A stretch of DNA of 64,000 nt from Halocatena marina (lineage in GTDB: Archaea; Halobacteriota; Halobacteria; Halobacteriales; Haloarculaceae), in the NCBI RefSeq assembly GCF_025913575.1, contig NZ_CP109785.1, forward strand, positions 992,001 to 1,056,000, read 5' to 3'. The position numbers were made by a program, and so were the translations under genes. The notes under the pieces are model-generated. The model did no database searches, had not been told where the DNA came from, and was given only the letters and a program-made list of their open reading frames with translations. Below, piece after piece: positions 35,928 through 45,363 of this stretch; position 1 is the stretch's first letter; each line of letters begins with the position of its first letter.

Positions 35928-36380
35928 AATAGCGATAACGATTTGTTTGTAGTGAGTAACTAGTTATGAATAGTACCGAGTGACATTCTTCGTGATGATC
36001 TCACACTAACTATTTAACGATGAGGTGAACTCTCTGTATGATATATACGATCATATGGATAAATATCGTTATTGCTCTGGCTTTTCCGAATAGAGACGAA
36101 AATCATTAAACTTTCTGAAGACTGAAGAACGAAGATTGAATCACGCGGTGATTAAGAGTAGACGGCTGGAATTCGTTCGAATCCTGCAAGTTTGTTATAT
36201 TCCATTCTTGATTCTAAAGAGAACTAGGGTGTGATTTGAATTATTTGAAAAGGTACATTTTTCACGAATTATATAGTGACGGAATTACAGCCATAGAGAC
36301 GGCCATATTCATCGATAGACATTTAGAGCACTTTTATTTCCGATACCGTTATACGATTACGAAACATCTCACCATTTGGT
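35928..36380. other. AT-rich gap of 453 bp with one palindrome
   Basis: TAACTAGTTA at 35957-35966 is a perfect 10-bp palindrome ~30 bp upstream of the second cyclase gene and could be an operator or TATA-overlapping site. The rest is AT-rich and holds no supported gene. Confidence 0.4.
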
Positions 36381-37139
36381 ATGTCTGTAAACATTACTGG
36401 TGTGATATCAGAAGGATTGAGACGAACAGTGAGCCGGAATGGGCTCATGCTCATCGGAATTTTGATCGTATTCGCTCTCTTCAATAGTCTCATTTCGATT
36501 GGTGCGAGACAAACCCCAATCCTTGTTGCTCTCGTTTCTCTTGTGTTCGGTCTCGTAAACATCATCGTATCTATTGGGGCCATTCGGCTGTTCGTGAGCG
36601 ACGAGACTGAAGAACTTCCACGCGAATACTTCAGCGACGACATTGGATGGCCGCTACTCAATTACATTGTTGGAGCAATTGTCTTCTTAATCGCCGTCTT
36701 TATTGGAACCTTGTTGTTTGTGATTCCTGGAATCTTTCTGCTCGTCGCTCTGACGTTCTGGTCCGTTTACGTCGCTGCAGAAAATGAAAGCTTCATCACT
36801 GGGTTTCAGAAGAGTTGGGAGCTGACTAGTGGCCACCGTTTCAATCTCTTTGGTCTCGGGATTATTGTCGTAATCCTCTGGGGAATCATTGGAGGCATTC
36901 TTGGGGCTATCGCTGGACTCGTTGGTGGTCTCCTGGGTGCTGTAATCGGTCTTGACCCTGCACAGTTCGGTGGTGCTCTCGGTAGTGCTGCTAGTGGACC
37001 TGTTGGATCGATTTTTGCGCTTGCGGCGCTTGCAACAGCCTACAACCAGCTTCGAGAGCAGGAAGATGACGCGAGTGCTTCCTCCGATAATGCGCTCGAA
37101 TCGGATGTGTCATCGGATACGAGCGCTGACAGCGTCTGA
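36381..37139 (+). CDS. Polytopic membrane protein, 252 aa
   Basis: Function not recognised. About five hydrophobic segments: ~22-42, ~48-68, ~93-130 (long, probably two helices), ~155-185 (glycine-rich, GIIGGILGAIAGLVGGLLGAVIG) and ~205-222. The last ~30 residues are an acidic Ser/Asp tail (DDASASSDNALESDVSSDTS). It resembles haloarchaeal multi-helix proteins of unknown function with a glycine-zipper region. A family name (DUF7847-like) would be a guess. Single gene. Confidence 0.6.
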   Translation: MSVNITGVISEGLRRTVSRNGLMLIGILIVFALFNSLISIGARQTPILVALVSLVFGLVNIIVSIGAIRLFVSDETEELPREYFSDDIGWPLLNYIVGAIVFLIAVFIGTLLFVIPGIFLLVALTFWSVYVAAENESFITGFQKSWELTSGHRFNLFGLGIIVVILWGIIGGILGAIAGLVGGLLGAVIGLDPAQFGGALGSAASGPVGSIFALAALATAYNQLREQEDDASASSDNALESDVSSDTSADSV

Positions 37140-37397
37140 TTTGATCGATCGGGAATCTCTCTCTCTCGAGACGGATTTTCAGAATCGTGCTGCTGGATCG
37201 AATCACATTCACGAAATTCGAATAGTTAATCCATCGATCGCTGTTGATTGTGGGTCATAATTCCATGAATAGCTCACCAGACTAGCGACAAAACACGCAC
37301 CAAGAACGGTGATACATCCGATCACCCGTAATCGTCGACGAAGCAGTTGAGTATGCCGCTAGTCATCTTTTTCTGTATCTTTGACCTAGATACGATT

Positions 37398-37781
37398 ATG
37401 CTTCAGAAAACATTCGTAGCGATCGGTGTGATCGAGATTCTTTCACCGGAACGACTCATCGATGCCACAGAACAACTTGCACTCGAAAACCCTGATGACT
37501 GTGAGACAAAACAGTGGGTCATCCCCGCTGCACGACTTGAGGGAATCGTCTATCTGTTACTTGCATGCTGTTGTGGTAGATCTCAGTCGGCGTTCAAGAC
37601 GCTGCTCGGCGTCATTGGACTGCCTGCCCTGCTCTACCCGAGAGACCTCATCGACTACACAACCGAAATTGCCTACACTGACGCGGAGGCTTGTGAATGG
37701 AAACCGTGGATCTATCCATTCACGCGCCTCCTTGGGGCCGTCTACGTCATCATCGCTCTCAACGAGATCCGAAACAGGTGA
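37398..37781 (+). CDS. Membrane-associated protein with an internal duplication, 127 aa
   Basis: Two similar halves of ~57 residues. Half 1 has VIEILSPERLID, later QWVIPAARLEGIVYLLLA; half 2 has GLPALLYPRDLIDYT, later PWIYPFTRLLGAVYVIIA. Each half pairs an LxPxxLID segment with a W-x-x-P-x-x-R-L-x-G-x-V-Y-x-(L/I) hydrophobic helix, so the gene arose by internal duplication. No function recognised. ATG at 37398 chosen; a frame from 37347 adds a hydrophobic 17-residue lead, which would make a different membrane topology. Confidence 0.6.
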   Translation: MLQKTFVAIGVIEILSPERLIDATEQLALENPDDCETKQWVIPAARLEGIVYLLLACCCGRSQSAFKTLLGVIGLPALLYPRDLIDYTTEIAYTDAEACEWKPWIYPFTRLLGAVYVIIALNEIRNR

Positions 37782-38014
37782 CCGGGGCACAGACCAATAG
37801 TCGAACGTACATGTTCTTAGAATCTCATTCTTCTGACTCGATCGAACGAGAGTCATTCTCGGGTTCATCGTGGTATACGTTCGCTACAGTGTCGCTAGTC
37901 TCTCACTATCAAATTACTGTAGTGGTTGTCTCTCGTTGCCGGATCTTGGGACAAACGTGCCTTCATTTCGATCAGTAACAACAGATTTTTGTCACTGCAT
38001 ACCGGTCGCTCGCT

Positions 38015-38596
38015 ATGCAAGTTATTACGAACAGCGGCTGGGTGGAGGTCATCACCGGCTGTATGTTCTCGGGAAAGACCGAGGAACTCCTGCGACGACT
38101 CCGTCGCGCCGAGATCGCGGGCCAGTCGGTCGCTGTCTTTACACCAGCTCTCGATGACCGCTACGGCGAGACTGCCATTGGGACCCACACAGGAGCGACG
38201 TGGAAGGCCACGGTCGTCGATGAAGATCATCCTCAACAGATCACCACATCGCTCGACGGTGAGACGGTCGTTGCCATCGATGAAGCAAATTTCTTCTCTA
38301 CGGAACTCGTCCCGGTCTGCAAGCGCCTTGCGGATACCGGCCATCGAGTTGTTATCAGTGGCACCGATCAAACGTTCCGTGCCGAACCGTTCGAACCACT
38401 CTCACAGCTCATGGCACTCGCTGAATACGTCGATAAGCTTCAGGCCATTTGCACACAGTGTGGTGAACCTGCCTCACGCAACCAGCGGCTCATCGACGGT
38501 GAACCCGCTCACTACGACGACCCGACGATCATGGTGGGAGCTGAAGAATCCTACGAGGCACGCTGTCGGAACTGCCACGTCATTCGCAGCGACTGA
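38015..38596 (+). CDS. tdk: Thymidine kinase (type II)
   Basis: Phosphorylates thymidine to dTMP with ATP in nucleoside salvage. 193 residues, the size of bacterial/eukaryotic TK1-like enzymes. P-loop GCMFSGKT at 15-22; the Walker B / catalytic acidic segment VVAIDEANFF; the lasso-type thymidine-binding segment with TDQTFRAEPF; zinc site CTQCGEPAS and CRNCH in the C-terminal half; and GAEESYEARC, which contacts the base. All key elements are present. ATG at 38015. Confidence 0.93.
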   Translation: MQVITNSGWVEVITGCMFSGKTEELLRRLRRAEIAGQSVAVFTPALDDRYGETAIGTHTGATWKATVVDEDHPQQITTSLDGETVVAIDEANFFSTELVPVCKRLADTGHRVVISGTDQTFRAEPFEPLSQLMALAEYVDKLQAICTQCGEPASRNQRLIDGEPAHYDDPTIMVGAEESYEARCRNCHVIRSD

Positions 38597-38631
38597 CCGC
38601 CGCATGTGATCAGCTGTTCGGAATTCGTTTC

Positions 38632-39132
38632 TTATTCTTCTTCCTGCGATCGTTCGACTCCCTTCGATCGAATTGATTTGCGTCGTTCGATCATACCCAG
38701 TAGAGTCAGTGAAATTATGAGCTCATCGTTCTGGTTAACTCCTGTGATCTTTACGTGCACTTCACCCAGTTCTGGGTTGCCTTCGAGTGGAAGCGTCTCT
38801 ATGATCTCTATTTGAACAGACAGCACGTCACCAGGTCGGATTGGTGCATACCATCGAAGTTCGTCGACACCGCGTCCACCGGCACTCGCCATGTCCTTGA
38901 GTGCGCCATCGACGAACAGTCGCATACAGATTGCGGCCGTCTGCCAGCCGCTTGCGATGATCCCTCCGAACATGGAATCTTTGGCCGCGCTCTCGTCAGT
39001 ATGGAATGGTTGTGGGTCGTATTTCGTGGCGAATTCGGTGATCTCCTCCTCTGTTACTGTGTAGCTACCCAACGCTGTTGTCTGGCCAATCTCACAGTCT
39101 TCATAGTATCGTGGGAATACGTTCGAAGGCAT
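38632..39132 (-). CDS. MaoC-family dehydratase (R-specific enoyl-CoA hydratase-like)
   Basis: 166 residues of the hot-dog fold. The hydratase motif YDPQPFHTDE places Asp39 and His44 in the catalytic positions; GGIIASGWQTAAICMRL and VDELRWYAPIRPGDVLSV are further family segments. It would hydrate an enoyl-CoA in fatty-acid or polyhydroxyalkanoate metabolism, or act on a CoA-bound catabolic intermediate. Convergent with thymidine kinase; alone on its strand. Confidence 0.85.
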   Translation of the reverse strand: MPSNVFPRYYEDCEIGQTTALGSYTVTEEEITEFATKYDPQPFHTDESAAKDSMFGGIIASGWQTAAICMRLFVDGALKDMASAGGRGVDELRWYAPIRPGDVLSVQIEIIETLPLEGNPELGEVHVKITGVNQNDELIISLTLLGMIERRKSIRSKGVERSQEEE

Positions 39133-39273
39133 TCTTAATCCATCATACGTGGAGTACGTGGTGTTGTCAGTGTATCCACCGGGAAATTCCGCGATTGATG
39201 GAATAGTCCGGACCTCAAACTGTTCGTTAGTAGTGTTGAAACCATATCGAATGATGGCTCTCTTAATCAGCGA

Positions 39274-40059
39274 TCAGGTAGAGACTCGATCGGACCGTCG
39301 TTTGTAGTGGTCGAATTTCGCTTTTGCCCACCGGATGCTCTCTGCGGTGTCATTGATTACAAGGCCACTTGTGTGTCCCTCCTCATCGAGTTCAATACAG
39401 ATCTCGCTGGCGCTCGAAGAAGCGACAAGAAGGAGCGTAAACGGGAACTCAGTGTTCGTCTGCCAAAGCGAAGTGTCACTCGCAGTACGGATGCCATCGA
39501 ATGCAGTTGGATACTCCTGATGTAGGTGCGTCATGATCTCTTCGGTGAGGAGTAGCTCTGCCATGAGCCCATCATCGACAATTCGCTGGTGAAGAATCGA
39601 TATGTATCGCGGTGAGACTGCTGGCGAGAATCCGTGGACGACGGTGGCTTCCTGTAATATTGTTTCTACGCGGGTGAAATGGCGATCGACCGCGTGGTTG
39701 TCTGGTGTGACGATTTCAGCCCCGACGAGTGCCGAGGGATCGATTGCGTTGCGGGGGAGACGTGAAAGTAGATCCCCGAGATCGGCGATTCGTGCCAGTT
39801 CGTCGTACTGCCGGAGGGCTACAATCCCGAACAGCGTCGGTTGGAGCTCTTCTCGAGTTAACTCGATGAGTCCTAGTTCCCGGAGCTGAGTGACGCCTTT
39901 GTAGACAGTCGATTTGGACGCATCAAGGCGGTCGACGAGAATGTGTCGTTCCTTCGGAGCGTCGATGAGTGATCGGAGAATATCCTGTCTCCGTGACAGT
40001 AAATCAATTAGTTCGTCCGCATCGGTGAGGCTCGCACCCGCCGGTGTATCATCGGACAT
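39274..40059 (-). CDS. Winged-helix regulator, FilR1-like architecture
   Basis: 261 residues. The N-terminal winged helix (~15-75) reads LLSRRQDILRSLIDAPKERHILVDRLDASKSTVYKGVTQL as helix-turn-helix. The C-terminal ~150 residues (VVHGFSPAVSPRYI, ELLLTEEIMTHLHQEYP, PFTLLLVASSSASEICIELDE) resemble the FilR1/DUF1724 ligand-binding domain common in haloarchaeal regulators. Divergently oriented from a paralogue at 40274 with a 214-bp shared intergenic region, so the two may cross-regulate. Ligand and targets unknown. Confidence 0.8.
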   Translation of the reverse strand: MSDDTPAGASLTDADELIDLLSRRQDILRSLIDAPKERHILVDRLDASKSTVYKGVTQLRELGLIELTREELQPTLFGIVALRQYDELARIADLGDLLSRLPRNAIDPSALVGAEIVTPDNHAVDRHFTRVETILQEATVVHGFSPAVSPRYISILHQRIVDDGLMAELLLTEEIMTHLHQEYPTAFDGIRTASDTSLWQTNTEFPFTLLLVASSSASEICIELDEEGHTSGLVINDTAESIRWAKAKFDHYKRRSDRVST

Positions 40060-40273
40060 CTGTGGATTAACCCTCTTGAAAAAGCGATATGAACGGGCTT
40101 AATCTTATTTAGCGATTGTTTCGGTGATGATCGGACCTTCCTCGACGTGATTGTCATCGTTAGACGTATATTCACACGTTTGAGGAGACAGCAAATCGAT
40201 TCCCATTAGATCCATTCTACTCTTTCGCTGGGACAGCTATATGTGGATCTCTGGTGAGGTATTGCGTACACAA

Positions 40274-41056
40274 ATGGACGAGGTGTTAGAAATTATCTCG
40301 GTGCTATCCGGCTCGCGACACCGTCTCCCGATACTGCAGTATCTTGATGACGAGCCAGCTGGTGTCTCGGATATTAGCTCAGATCTAGACATCCCACGCA
40401 CGACGGTCAAACACAACCTCACGCGGCTAGAGGAGACAGAACTGATACAGTCGGTCGGAACGAGCTACTCCGTCACAACATTCGGTACGTACGTCTGTGA
40501 GGATGTCACCAACTGTCTGCATCGGATCGCTGTCTCGACAGATCTACTCCCGTTTCTCGAAGTTGTTCCCCGCTCAACGCTCGATCTGGATATTTCGACC
40601 TTCCAACATTCGAATGTGACAGCCGTTTCCTCGACGAATCCACACGCACCTGTCGAGCGACTACTTGAACTCGTACAGGACGCAACGTACCTACGGGTGG
40701 CGACGCCGGTGATCCTGCCGCGCCTCGTCGATGCTTTCCATGAAGCGGTCGTCGAACGCGGGATTCACCTCGATCTGATCGTCCCTGCCGAGACGTTGGA
40801 GATGGTGCAATCGGAGTTCGCAAGCGAGTACCGAGCGGCCATCGAAAGTGAGCGGCTAATCGTCGGTGTCTCTCCTGATGATATTCCATTCGGGCTGTTC
40901 CTGTTCGAGGAACAGCTCGCACTTGTCGGTCACGACGGAATGAATCTTCCCCGTTGTCTTGTCGAAAACGATGCTGAGGCTGCGTTGCAGTGGGCAAACG
41001 AAGCGTTTCGGGATTTCGAACGTCGTGCCGATACCTACGTTTGGTATGACGACTGA
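40274..41056 (+). CDS. Winged-helix regulator, FilR1-like architecture (paralogue)
   Basis: 260 residues. Winged helix at ~1-70: VLSGSRHRLPILQYL, DISSDLDIPRTTVKHNLTRLE as recognition helix, TSYSVTTFGTYV as wing. C-terminal part (ATYLRVATPVILPRLVDAFHEAV, DLIVPAETLEMV, FGLFLFEEQLALVGHD) is the same domain type as its divergent neighbour; both end with a segment WA(K/N)-x-x-F. ATG at 40274 chosen because the 11 residues encoded upstream are not part of the domain. Confidence 0.8.
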   Translation: MDEVLEIISVLSGSRHRLPILQYLDDEPAGVSDISSDLDIPRTTVKHNLTRLEETELIQSVGTSYSVTTFGTYVCEDVTNCLHRIAVSTDLLPFLEVVPRSTLDLDISTFQHSNVTAVSSTNPHAPVERLLELVQDATYLRVATPVILPRLVDAFHEAVVERGIHLDLIVPAETLEMVQSEFASEYRAAIESERLIVGVSPDDIPFGLFLFEEQLALVGHDGMNLPRCLVENDAEAALQWANEAFRDFERRADTYVWYDD

Positions 41057-41204
41057 ACAGTACACACGAGGGTGGGATGGCAAAGCCATACAACAGCCCC
41101 TTCGCATTCGACGAACTCGTAATTAATATAGAAATTTTCAATTTCGATGCTGTGTTCAGATATGAATTCTCAATCGTATTGGAGTGGTTTTTGTGCTATG
41201 ACGT

Positions 41205-42923
41205 CTACTCGTGGAAGCTCTCCGAAGCTCGTGAGGGTTCGTCGTCGATCACAATTTCGAACCGCGCACCTCCATTTTCGCTGTCTGTAACCGACACGTC
41301 ACCTCCGTGGGCGTTGGCGATCGATTTGACGATAGCGAGACCGAGTCCAGTACCAGAGGAGGATCGGGTGTAGCCCGATTCGAACACGTGCTCGCGTACG
41401 GATGGTGGAATACCGGGACCATCGTCTTCGATGTAAAAACCCGTCTCTTCTTCCAACGGGCCGACTCGAATGGTGACATCGGGACCAGCGTGCTCGACTG
41501 CGTTTTTGAATAGGTTCTCGAACAGTTGCTGGAGTCGTCCCGGATCCGCTTTCACCGTGTAGGCCTCCGATTCGATCTCGACCGTCATTTCATCATGATC
41601 GGCCGAGAGTGTCGCATTCACCACGGTGTCGAGCGGAACAACTTCTGTTTCGCCAACCATCTGCCCTTCGCGCGCAAGGGTGAGGAGATCATCGATGAGT
41701 GCCTCCATCTCGTCGTGTGCCGTCGAAATCCGATCAACGTGTTCGCTTTCACACTCATCGTGAACCAATCCCAAATAGCCTTGTGCAATACTCAATGGGC
41801 CCTGAAGATCGTGTGAAACAATACTAGCGAACTGTTCGAGGTGATCGTTCTGTCGCTTCAGCTGGTCGTTCTGCTGTTTCAGTCGCCGGCGCTGTTCTTC
41901 TTCGATCGTGGTATCTCGAATGATCACGACCCGCCCCCGGCGTTCGCCAGTGTGGCTCTGTAGTGGTGAAATCCGTAGATTGAGAACGCGTTGCTTGCCG
42001 TCGATGTCGACGACAATATTCTCAGACCCTTCGTACACGTCCCGATAGCGATCGACGTAACACGAATTGAATACTTCCGTGGCAGAGAGCCCAACGACTA
42101 CCTCAGGATCAATTCCAAGCAACGACTCGGTGGCGGAGTTGATATCGACGATGTAATTGTCGGAATCGAGAACGATAATTCCGTCGTGCATCTCGTCGAT
42201 GATGGTGTCCCGTGCGATCGGCACGAGGTCCAACAACCGAAATCGAAAGAGTGCCGCGATGAACAGCCCCCCTGAAATCACGAAGAGGAACGGCGTCGGA
42301 TCCATAACCATCGAGAACGCTTGGGAAATCTTAATCGCATTTCCAGCCCACGGAATGACGACTGCTGCGACCATCATCGCCACCTGACGGCGATAAATTT
42401 GCTGTGAGACAGCGATTGAGCGAAGAAAAATGATGGTTCCGGCTCCCAACAGGAGATACGAGTGGACCGTGTGTACCCAAAACCACGGTCCATACGACGA
42501 AATACTCAACAACTGAGTTGAATCGACAATCAGCAGTCCCTCGATTCGCCAGAACAGCTCGTGAACGCTATTCGTCCAGATGACGAACTGGGTCGTTATT
42601 GGAATCGCGAGAAGGGCCGCTACGGTTTCTCGCGTTATCCAAGCTTCTTTACCAGCGTACTCTAGTGAAAGAACGATCCAAGCGACTGGGACGAGACTGA
42701 TTCCGAGATATCCGATATTCGTCGCTAACAGGTTCCCTGTGTACGTCATGGCCAATTGTGTGTGAATCGAGCCAATTGCCCAGATCGTAGCGGCTCCCAT
42801 CAGTGCTGCCAACGAGCGCGCACCACGCTTTGGACGTAGTCTCCACGAAACGCCTCCGATGATCATGAGCATGATAGTCGCGACTCCGAGAACGAGAATT
42901 CGAGGCTGAAACAATGTGGCCAT
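41205..42923 (-). CDS. Membrane sensor histidine kinase (7TM-PAS-HisKA-HATPase)
   Basis: 572 residues. Residues 1-230 give seven hydrophobic helices (HisKA_7TM type); ~240-345 is a PAS domain (IIDEMHDGIIVLDSDNYIVDINSATESLLGID); a short coiled coil, QQNDQLKRQNDHLEQ, follows. The H-box SHDLQGPLS has phospho-His371; the N-box is NLFKNAVEHAG (Asn474); G-boxes are EDDGPGIP and GTGLGLAI. All catalytic motifs are intact. It is encoded 87 bp after a receiver-PAS protein on the same strand, forming a two-component pair. The signal is unknown; the membrane helices or PAS may bind a small molecule. Confidence 0.9.
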   Translation of the reverse strand: MATLFQPRILVLGVATIMLMIIGGVSWRLRPKRGARSLAALMGAATIWAIGSIHTQLAMTYTGNLLATNIGYLGISLVPVAWIVLSLEYAGKEAWITRETVAALLAIPITTQFVIWTNSVHELFWRIEGLLIVDSTQLLSISSYGPWFWVHTVHSYLLLGAGTIIFLRSIAVSQQIYRRQVAMMVAAVVIPWAGNAIKISQAFSMVMDPTPFLFVISGGLFIAALFRFRLLDLVPIARDTIIDEMHDGIIVLDSDNYIVDINSATESLLGIDPEVVVGLSATEVFNSCYVDRYRDVYEGSENIVVDIDGKQRVLNLRISPLQSHTGERRGRVVIIRDTTIEEEQRRRLKQQNDQLKRQNDHLEQFASIVSHDLQGPLSIAQGYLGLVHDECESEHVDRISTAHDEMEALIDDLLTLAREGQMVGETEVVPLDTVVNATLSADHDEMTVEIESEAYTVKADPGRLQQLFENLFKNAVEHAGPDVTIRVGPLEEETGFYIEDDGPGIPPSVREHVFESGYTRSSSGTGLGLAIVKSIANAHGGDVSVTDSENGGARFEIVIDDEPSRASESFHE

Positions 42924-43010
42924 TTTATGACTGGTAATCTGAACGTCCGATGGTGTCGAGATAAACGCTCCGACTGAGTTAAACAGGTCCTTGGACTTCC
43001 TGCTTTTCTC

Positions 43011-43760
43011 CTATGTGACTGAAGATGATCCTTCGTTGTCTGGCCTGAGGATCAGCACTAATAAGTGATCCTCGTCTGGATAGATCCGAATACTGTGTTC
43101 AACACTGCTGGATTTAAATTTTCCTTCGGCAACGATCATCGTTTCTTCATCCAGAGCTCGGCGTAATTCTGCTTCGAGCGCAGATTTTTTTGGCAGATGA
43201 TCCACAACCGCCGCTCCGAGGAGCGACTCTGAAGAGCCATCGAGGAACTGTTCTGCTCCCTCGTTGAGGTAGGTGATACAGAGATCAGTGTCGAGAGTGA
43301 GTAATGGATCAGCGACGCGATCGAGGAGATTCTGAAACCGTCTCATCTCCTTGCGATCTCTCCGTGAGGAGCGAAACCGCACAACAGCGTTGCAGATACG
43401 ACTGCCTAGCATCTTGTACTGTTTTGAACCGGAAGGTTTCTGGACATAGTCGGTGACTCCCATCCGGATGGCTTCACTTGCGACTTTCTCGTTTCCTTTC
43501 CCGGTGAGGAGAATAAAAGGGAGAATGGGATACTCTTCACGGACAGTCGCAAGGACATCGAGTCCGTCGATATCTGGCATGTCGTAATCACAGACGATAC
43601 AGTCCACACTAGATCGCTCGATGATCTCTGTGACCTCTGTTGGATCCGTGGTGATGATCGTCGAAAGTGACGCTTCGATTATCTTTTCGAGATACATCTT
43701 CTGTAGATCTGCGTACGCCGCTTCGTCGTCGACATGCAGGATAGTTATGTCACCAGTCAT
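43011..43760 (-). CDS. Response regulator with REC and PAS domains
   Basis: 249 residues. REC domain at ~5-120: acidic pair DD at 11-12, phospho-acceptor Asp58 in CDYDMPDIDG, Thr85 in LLTGKG, Lys107 in YVQKPSG. A PAS domain follows (~140-245: LLDRVADPLLTLDTDLCITYLNEGAEQFL). There is no DNA-binding domain, as in many haloarchaeal regulators, so output probably goes through the kinase encoded next or by protein contact. It precedes the histidine kinase gene in the same orientation. Confidence 0.9.
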   Translation of the reverse strand: MTGDITILHVDDEAAYADLQKMYLEKIIEASLSTIITTDPTEVTEIIERSSVDCIVCDYDMPDIDGLDVLATVREEYPILPFILLTGKGNEKVASEAIRMGVTDYVQKPSGSKQYKMLGSRICNAVVRFRSSRRDRKEMRRFQNLLDRVADPLLTLDTDLCITYLNEGAEQFLDGSSESLLGAAVVDHLPKKSALEAELRRALDEETMIVAEGKFKSSSVEHSIRIYPDEDHLLVLILRPDNEGSSSVT

Positions 43761-44317
43761 TTCATTTCTTTAATTGCGAGTGCCGATAGATTGTACATTC
43801 TATTACTATCATACGTGCCATCAAAAAACATTCTGTGGTGGCGCTAAAGATAGAATGCGTCTCCCGGTGTTGGGCGCTATCCACAGAATCATTGGAGGGA
43901 CCCCGATAGACTGATCTCGTAGTTTTGTGTGAGTTAGAAACTTCAAGTTGTGTTATTCACATAATAGTTCTAATATTGGTTGGAAGAGTGACCATCGATT
44001 TGTTGGTCGTGGAATGTCTGAGTGAATACTTTTAAACAATTAAATCAAATAGAATTGATTTATTCGGCTATCAACGCAAAGCAGTAACCACGATGCCCGG
44101 TTAGCGTGACGAGCGTCGTCTTCTACATTGAACAGCGGTGAACAGATTGATCGGAGTGCTAGAAACCACCGTGAGGTCGAGATCGCGTCTATAACGGAGA
44201 CGCGTGGTGCTTCCACTAGCGAAATCAAGTATCGTGGTCGTTTGGTGACTGCCAGCAGCCATCCAAAAAGCTATGGTCTGCCAGTACTGAACGCCGTGGA
44301 CAGAGGATCATCAACAG
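43761..44317. other. Gap of 557 bp with two short stems
   Basis: AATCAA/TTGATT (44043-44048 with 44055-44060) and CGCGTCT/AGACGCG (44184-44190 with 44198-44204) are perfect inverted repeats. The second lies ~115 bp before the stress-protein gene and could be a 5' leader hairpin or operator. No gene supported. Confidence 0.4.
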
Positions 44318-44782
44318 ATGTACGACCACATCCTCATCCCAGCCGATGGAAGCGACGAGGCAAAAAAAGCAGCCAAACACGGCATCGAACTTGCGGCAGC
44401 ACTCGATGCGACAATACACGCGCTGTACGTCATGGATCTCCCGGGGGCTCCCCGAGCTCTTTCAATCAGGGACGACGAAGAACAGGTCCGTGAAGAGTAC
44501 AAGCAGTACGGTCAGAACGTCACCAGTAAGATTTGTGAGATGGCGGACGAATCCGATGTCGAATGCATTGCCACGACCAGAAGCGGTGCAGTTCACGAAG
44601 AGGTCGTCAAATACGCCGACGAAGAGGCTGTCGACGTGATCGTGATGGGTACTGGATATCAGGGGCGATTTGGTGCGCTGCTTGGAACTGTCACTGAAAA
44701 AGTAGTTCGGACGTCGACTGTTCCGGTCATTTCGACCAAAATGGCCGAGTCCGAATCACGTCCGCATAGTTCAGATCAGTAA
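44318..44782 (+). CDS. Universal stress protein (UspA family)
   Basis: 154 residues. Starts MYDHILIPADGSDEAKKAAKHGIELA, the canonical UspA opening, and ends with the strand VPVISTKM. The nucleotide-binding loop reads MGTGYQGRFGALLGTVTEKV: the second Gly of the usual G-x2-G-x9-G(S/T) is Tyr and the loop is one residue short, so ATP binding may differ from the MJ0577 type. Single gene behind a 5' region with a stem-loop. Confidence 0.88.
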   Translation: MYDHILIPADGSDEAKKAAKHGIELAAALDATIHALYVMDLPGAPRALSIRDDEEQVREEYKQYGQNVTSKICEMADESDVECIATTRSGAVHEEVVKYADEEAVDVIVMGTGYQGRFGALLGTVTEKVVRTSTVPVISTKMAESESRPHSSDQ

Positions 44783-44984
44783 TCCGGTAGTGATCCCTTC
44801 GACGATCTCGCTGAATGCCCATTCCGAAGTGATGCGTAGAACGGATAAATCCGGCCCAGAATCTATGGAATGGAGTAGTGGGGAACAAGATTGTTTGCTA
44901 TACAACTCGATAGACCGTATGCTGGTGGCAAAATGTATACTAATCGTCGTTTGAGCGATGGCGAGCGAGGAGACAGGAGACGCT

Positions 44985-45134
44985 CTATATCCGTTTTTCG
45001 CGAAGATAAATCACAATGCTTGCGCTCAAAAACAAGGCTCCGGCTATTCCAAACTCGCTCGATGCCATGAACAGCGCTCCAGCCAGCATCAGCAGGAGGG
45101 CTGCGATCGCCAGAACCAGTGCGAGTACGTTCAT
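44985..45134 (-). CDS. Membrane microprotein, 49 aa, two helices
   Basis: ATG at 45134 to TAG at 44985. Sequence starts MNVLALVLAIAALLLMLAG; a short ASSEFG turn follows, then a second hydrophobic stretch, IAGALFLSASIVIYL, and a basic REKRI tail. GGGGGAG lies four nt upstream of the ATG. Composition (two clean hydrophobic helices, basic cytoplasmic end) supports a real hairpin membrane microprotein. It lies between the stress-protein and BCCT genes; function unknown. Confidence 0.6.
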   Translation of the reverse strand: MNVLALVLAIAALLLMLAGALFMASSEFGIAGALFLSASIVIYLREKRI

Positions 45135-45363
45135 TAGGCTCCCCCATCTCCTGTTGTATTCGGCGTATCTACCAGAAAACTATAGTATTTCATACATGCG
45201 TTGAAGAATATTAGGACGAACCGAATAAGAACTTGATGTGTGTTGGATCACTGAGCATGACTAGCTGCGCTGTAAATGTTTACTCCAAAGTAATTGTTGA
45301 ATGACTCCGATCCAATGTGTCCTCGAGAACGATGAACGAAACGATGCTACGACTGACAGAGAG

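Noticed and set aside
36170..36200. tRNA-like GTTCGAATC element
   Set aside because: No matching T-stem, acceptor stem or anticodon arm could be built around it.
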